This document shows, piece by piece, positions 63,341-64,000 of a DNA stretch of 64,000 nucleotides. How positions within the stretch are numbered: the first letter of the stretch is position 1; the number at the start of each line of letters is the position of its first letter. A model generated the notes under the pieces. It had not been told where the DNA came from. It did no database searches and saw nothing but the letters and a program-made list of their open reading frames with translations. The stretch is from Haematobia irritans (taxonomy: Eukaryota > Arthropoda > Insecta > Diptera > Muscidae): contig NC_134398.1 of the NCBI RefSeq assembly GCF_050003625.1, positions 101,103,664 to 101,167,663 on the forward strand, written 5' to 3'. A program made the translations under genes and the position numbers.

Positions 63341-63937
63341 AATATTCAATTTTATTGATTATTTTTGTCAATAAAATTCAATATTTGGTTCTTAAAAAAA
63401 AAAAAAAAACTTAAACATTAAAATATATATGCCAAAATATCACTTTACAAATCTCAAAAAAAGTAATATTAAAAAAAAAATATATATAAGATAAAATCCT
63501 TAAACAAAACTTTAAAGCTTTTGTTTAATTTGTATTGTTTACTTCCCCTTTGCGTATAAAATATTCATTTTTATTGACAGCGTATGCCAATAATTTTCAA
63601 TATTTTGAATTCAACATTAAATTAGTTTAATAAATTTTTTTCATTACGTTTGTGATTTCTTTAGAAAATCTTGCTCCCATGAAATAAAAAAAGAGCCATA
63701 AAAAAAAACTAGATACAAATAATTATAAAAAAAAAATAACTTTAATTTAAAAATGATAAAATATAAACGTTATATATATAATATAATATAAATATTAGAA
63801 AAATATAATATTTAAAAATTTAGTTTATATTGTCTTATTTCATAAATTTTGTCATCAAAAAAAATTATAATTTACATAAATTATTAAAAATATTCAAACT
63901 TATTGACAATTTATTTGTCTATAAAATTCAATATTTT
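63341..63937. repeat. three related AT-rich hairpins
   Basis: 63341-63385 folds with AATATTCAATTTTATTGA against TCAATAAAATTCAATATT (one mismatch, 9-nt loop). Related but less perfect versions are at 63558-63606 and 63886-63937, each with ATATTCA ... TTATTGAC and TTCAATATTTT. Between them are long A-runs. Probably a decayed tandem repeat. Confidence 0.5.
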
Positions 63938-64000
63938 TAGAAAGAAAACTGTAAAAATTAAAATAAATTAATATTTCCACATTTTCATATATACCTTTTG

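Noticed and set aside
16059..64000. further Pp2A-29B exons
   Set aside because: I looked for the HEAT-repeat continuation (LRLNSIKKL..., RTRSELIPF...) among open frames and saw none. A short or diverged exon cannot be fully excluded without a search.

Overview
This window is repeat-rich animal DNA, almost certainly from a calyptrate (muscid-like) fly. Only one host-gene exon is recognised: the first coding exon of the PP2A 65-kDa scaffold subunit (Drosophila Pp2A-29B) at 15963-16046 on the + strand. The fly assignment rests on that exon, on DINE-1/INE-1-like (Helentron-derived) repeats and on the mix of BEL, gypsy, copia, mariner, Tc1, piggyBac and hAT elements. The species is not identified from the sequence. 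There are no bacterial operons, CRISPR arrays or stand-alone RNA genes. A 100-base run of N at 54348-54447 is an assembly gap.

Region 1-12900 is a set of nested insertions. A piggyBac end with its TTAA site lies at 1-704. A family of elements with CAC...GTG termini then appears three times: 887-12897 (outer), 2774-6476 and 9043-10476. Each copy has its own matched terminal repeats and an exact 2-bp target duplication (TA, CA, TG). Two DINE-1-like repeats, a pogo-like MITE and MULE-like MITEs are inserted among them. Inside these CAC elements are chains of very short exon-like blocks with consensus splice sites. The clearest is an array of repeated 22-nt blocks at 4.5-5.9 kb. Another chain at 10.56-11.60 kb splices in silico to a 63-codon open frame.

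Region 12900-16534 holds a 9-bp-TSD MITE split by a 1.66-kb element, a 244-bp fold-back MITE, and then the Pp2A-29B first exon. No later exon of that gene was found, so its first intron probably exceeds 47.9 kb. If so, everything downstream is a transposon-filled intron.

Region 16535-41846 contains three 5'-truncated copies of one LINE family (I/LOA/R1-like, with APE, RT and RNase H) at 17481-21530, 24488-26038 (minus) and 36609-40993. ORF2 is intact in the last copy. It also contains a related LINE B, two defective copia elements, a Tc1-like element, a mariner stub, a hAT MITE in copia gag, a ~1-kb duplication and a ~300-bp tandem repeat. Region 41847-49778 is a nearly intact BEL/Pao element (minus strand) with 348-bp LTRs and a 1730-aa Gag-Pol. 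A small membrane-protein ORF follows pol through a TAATG overlap. Region 49779-52690 is a ~1.1-kb direct duplication. Region 52694-54344 is a DD37E mariner split by a tRNA-derived SINE. Region 55488-61430 is a Ty3/gypsy element (minus strand) with apparently identical LTR overlaps and a TTTAAAC frameshift site. The remainder is AT-rich with short hairpins.

One functional link is visible in the sequence. The SINE and the LINE family share about 75 bp of 3' end and a tail of AACCT repeats. This suggests that the LINE reverse transcriptase mobilised the SINE.
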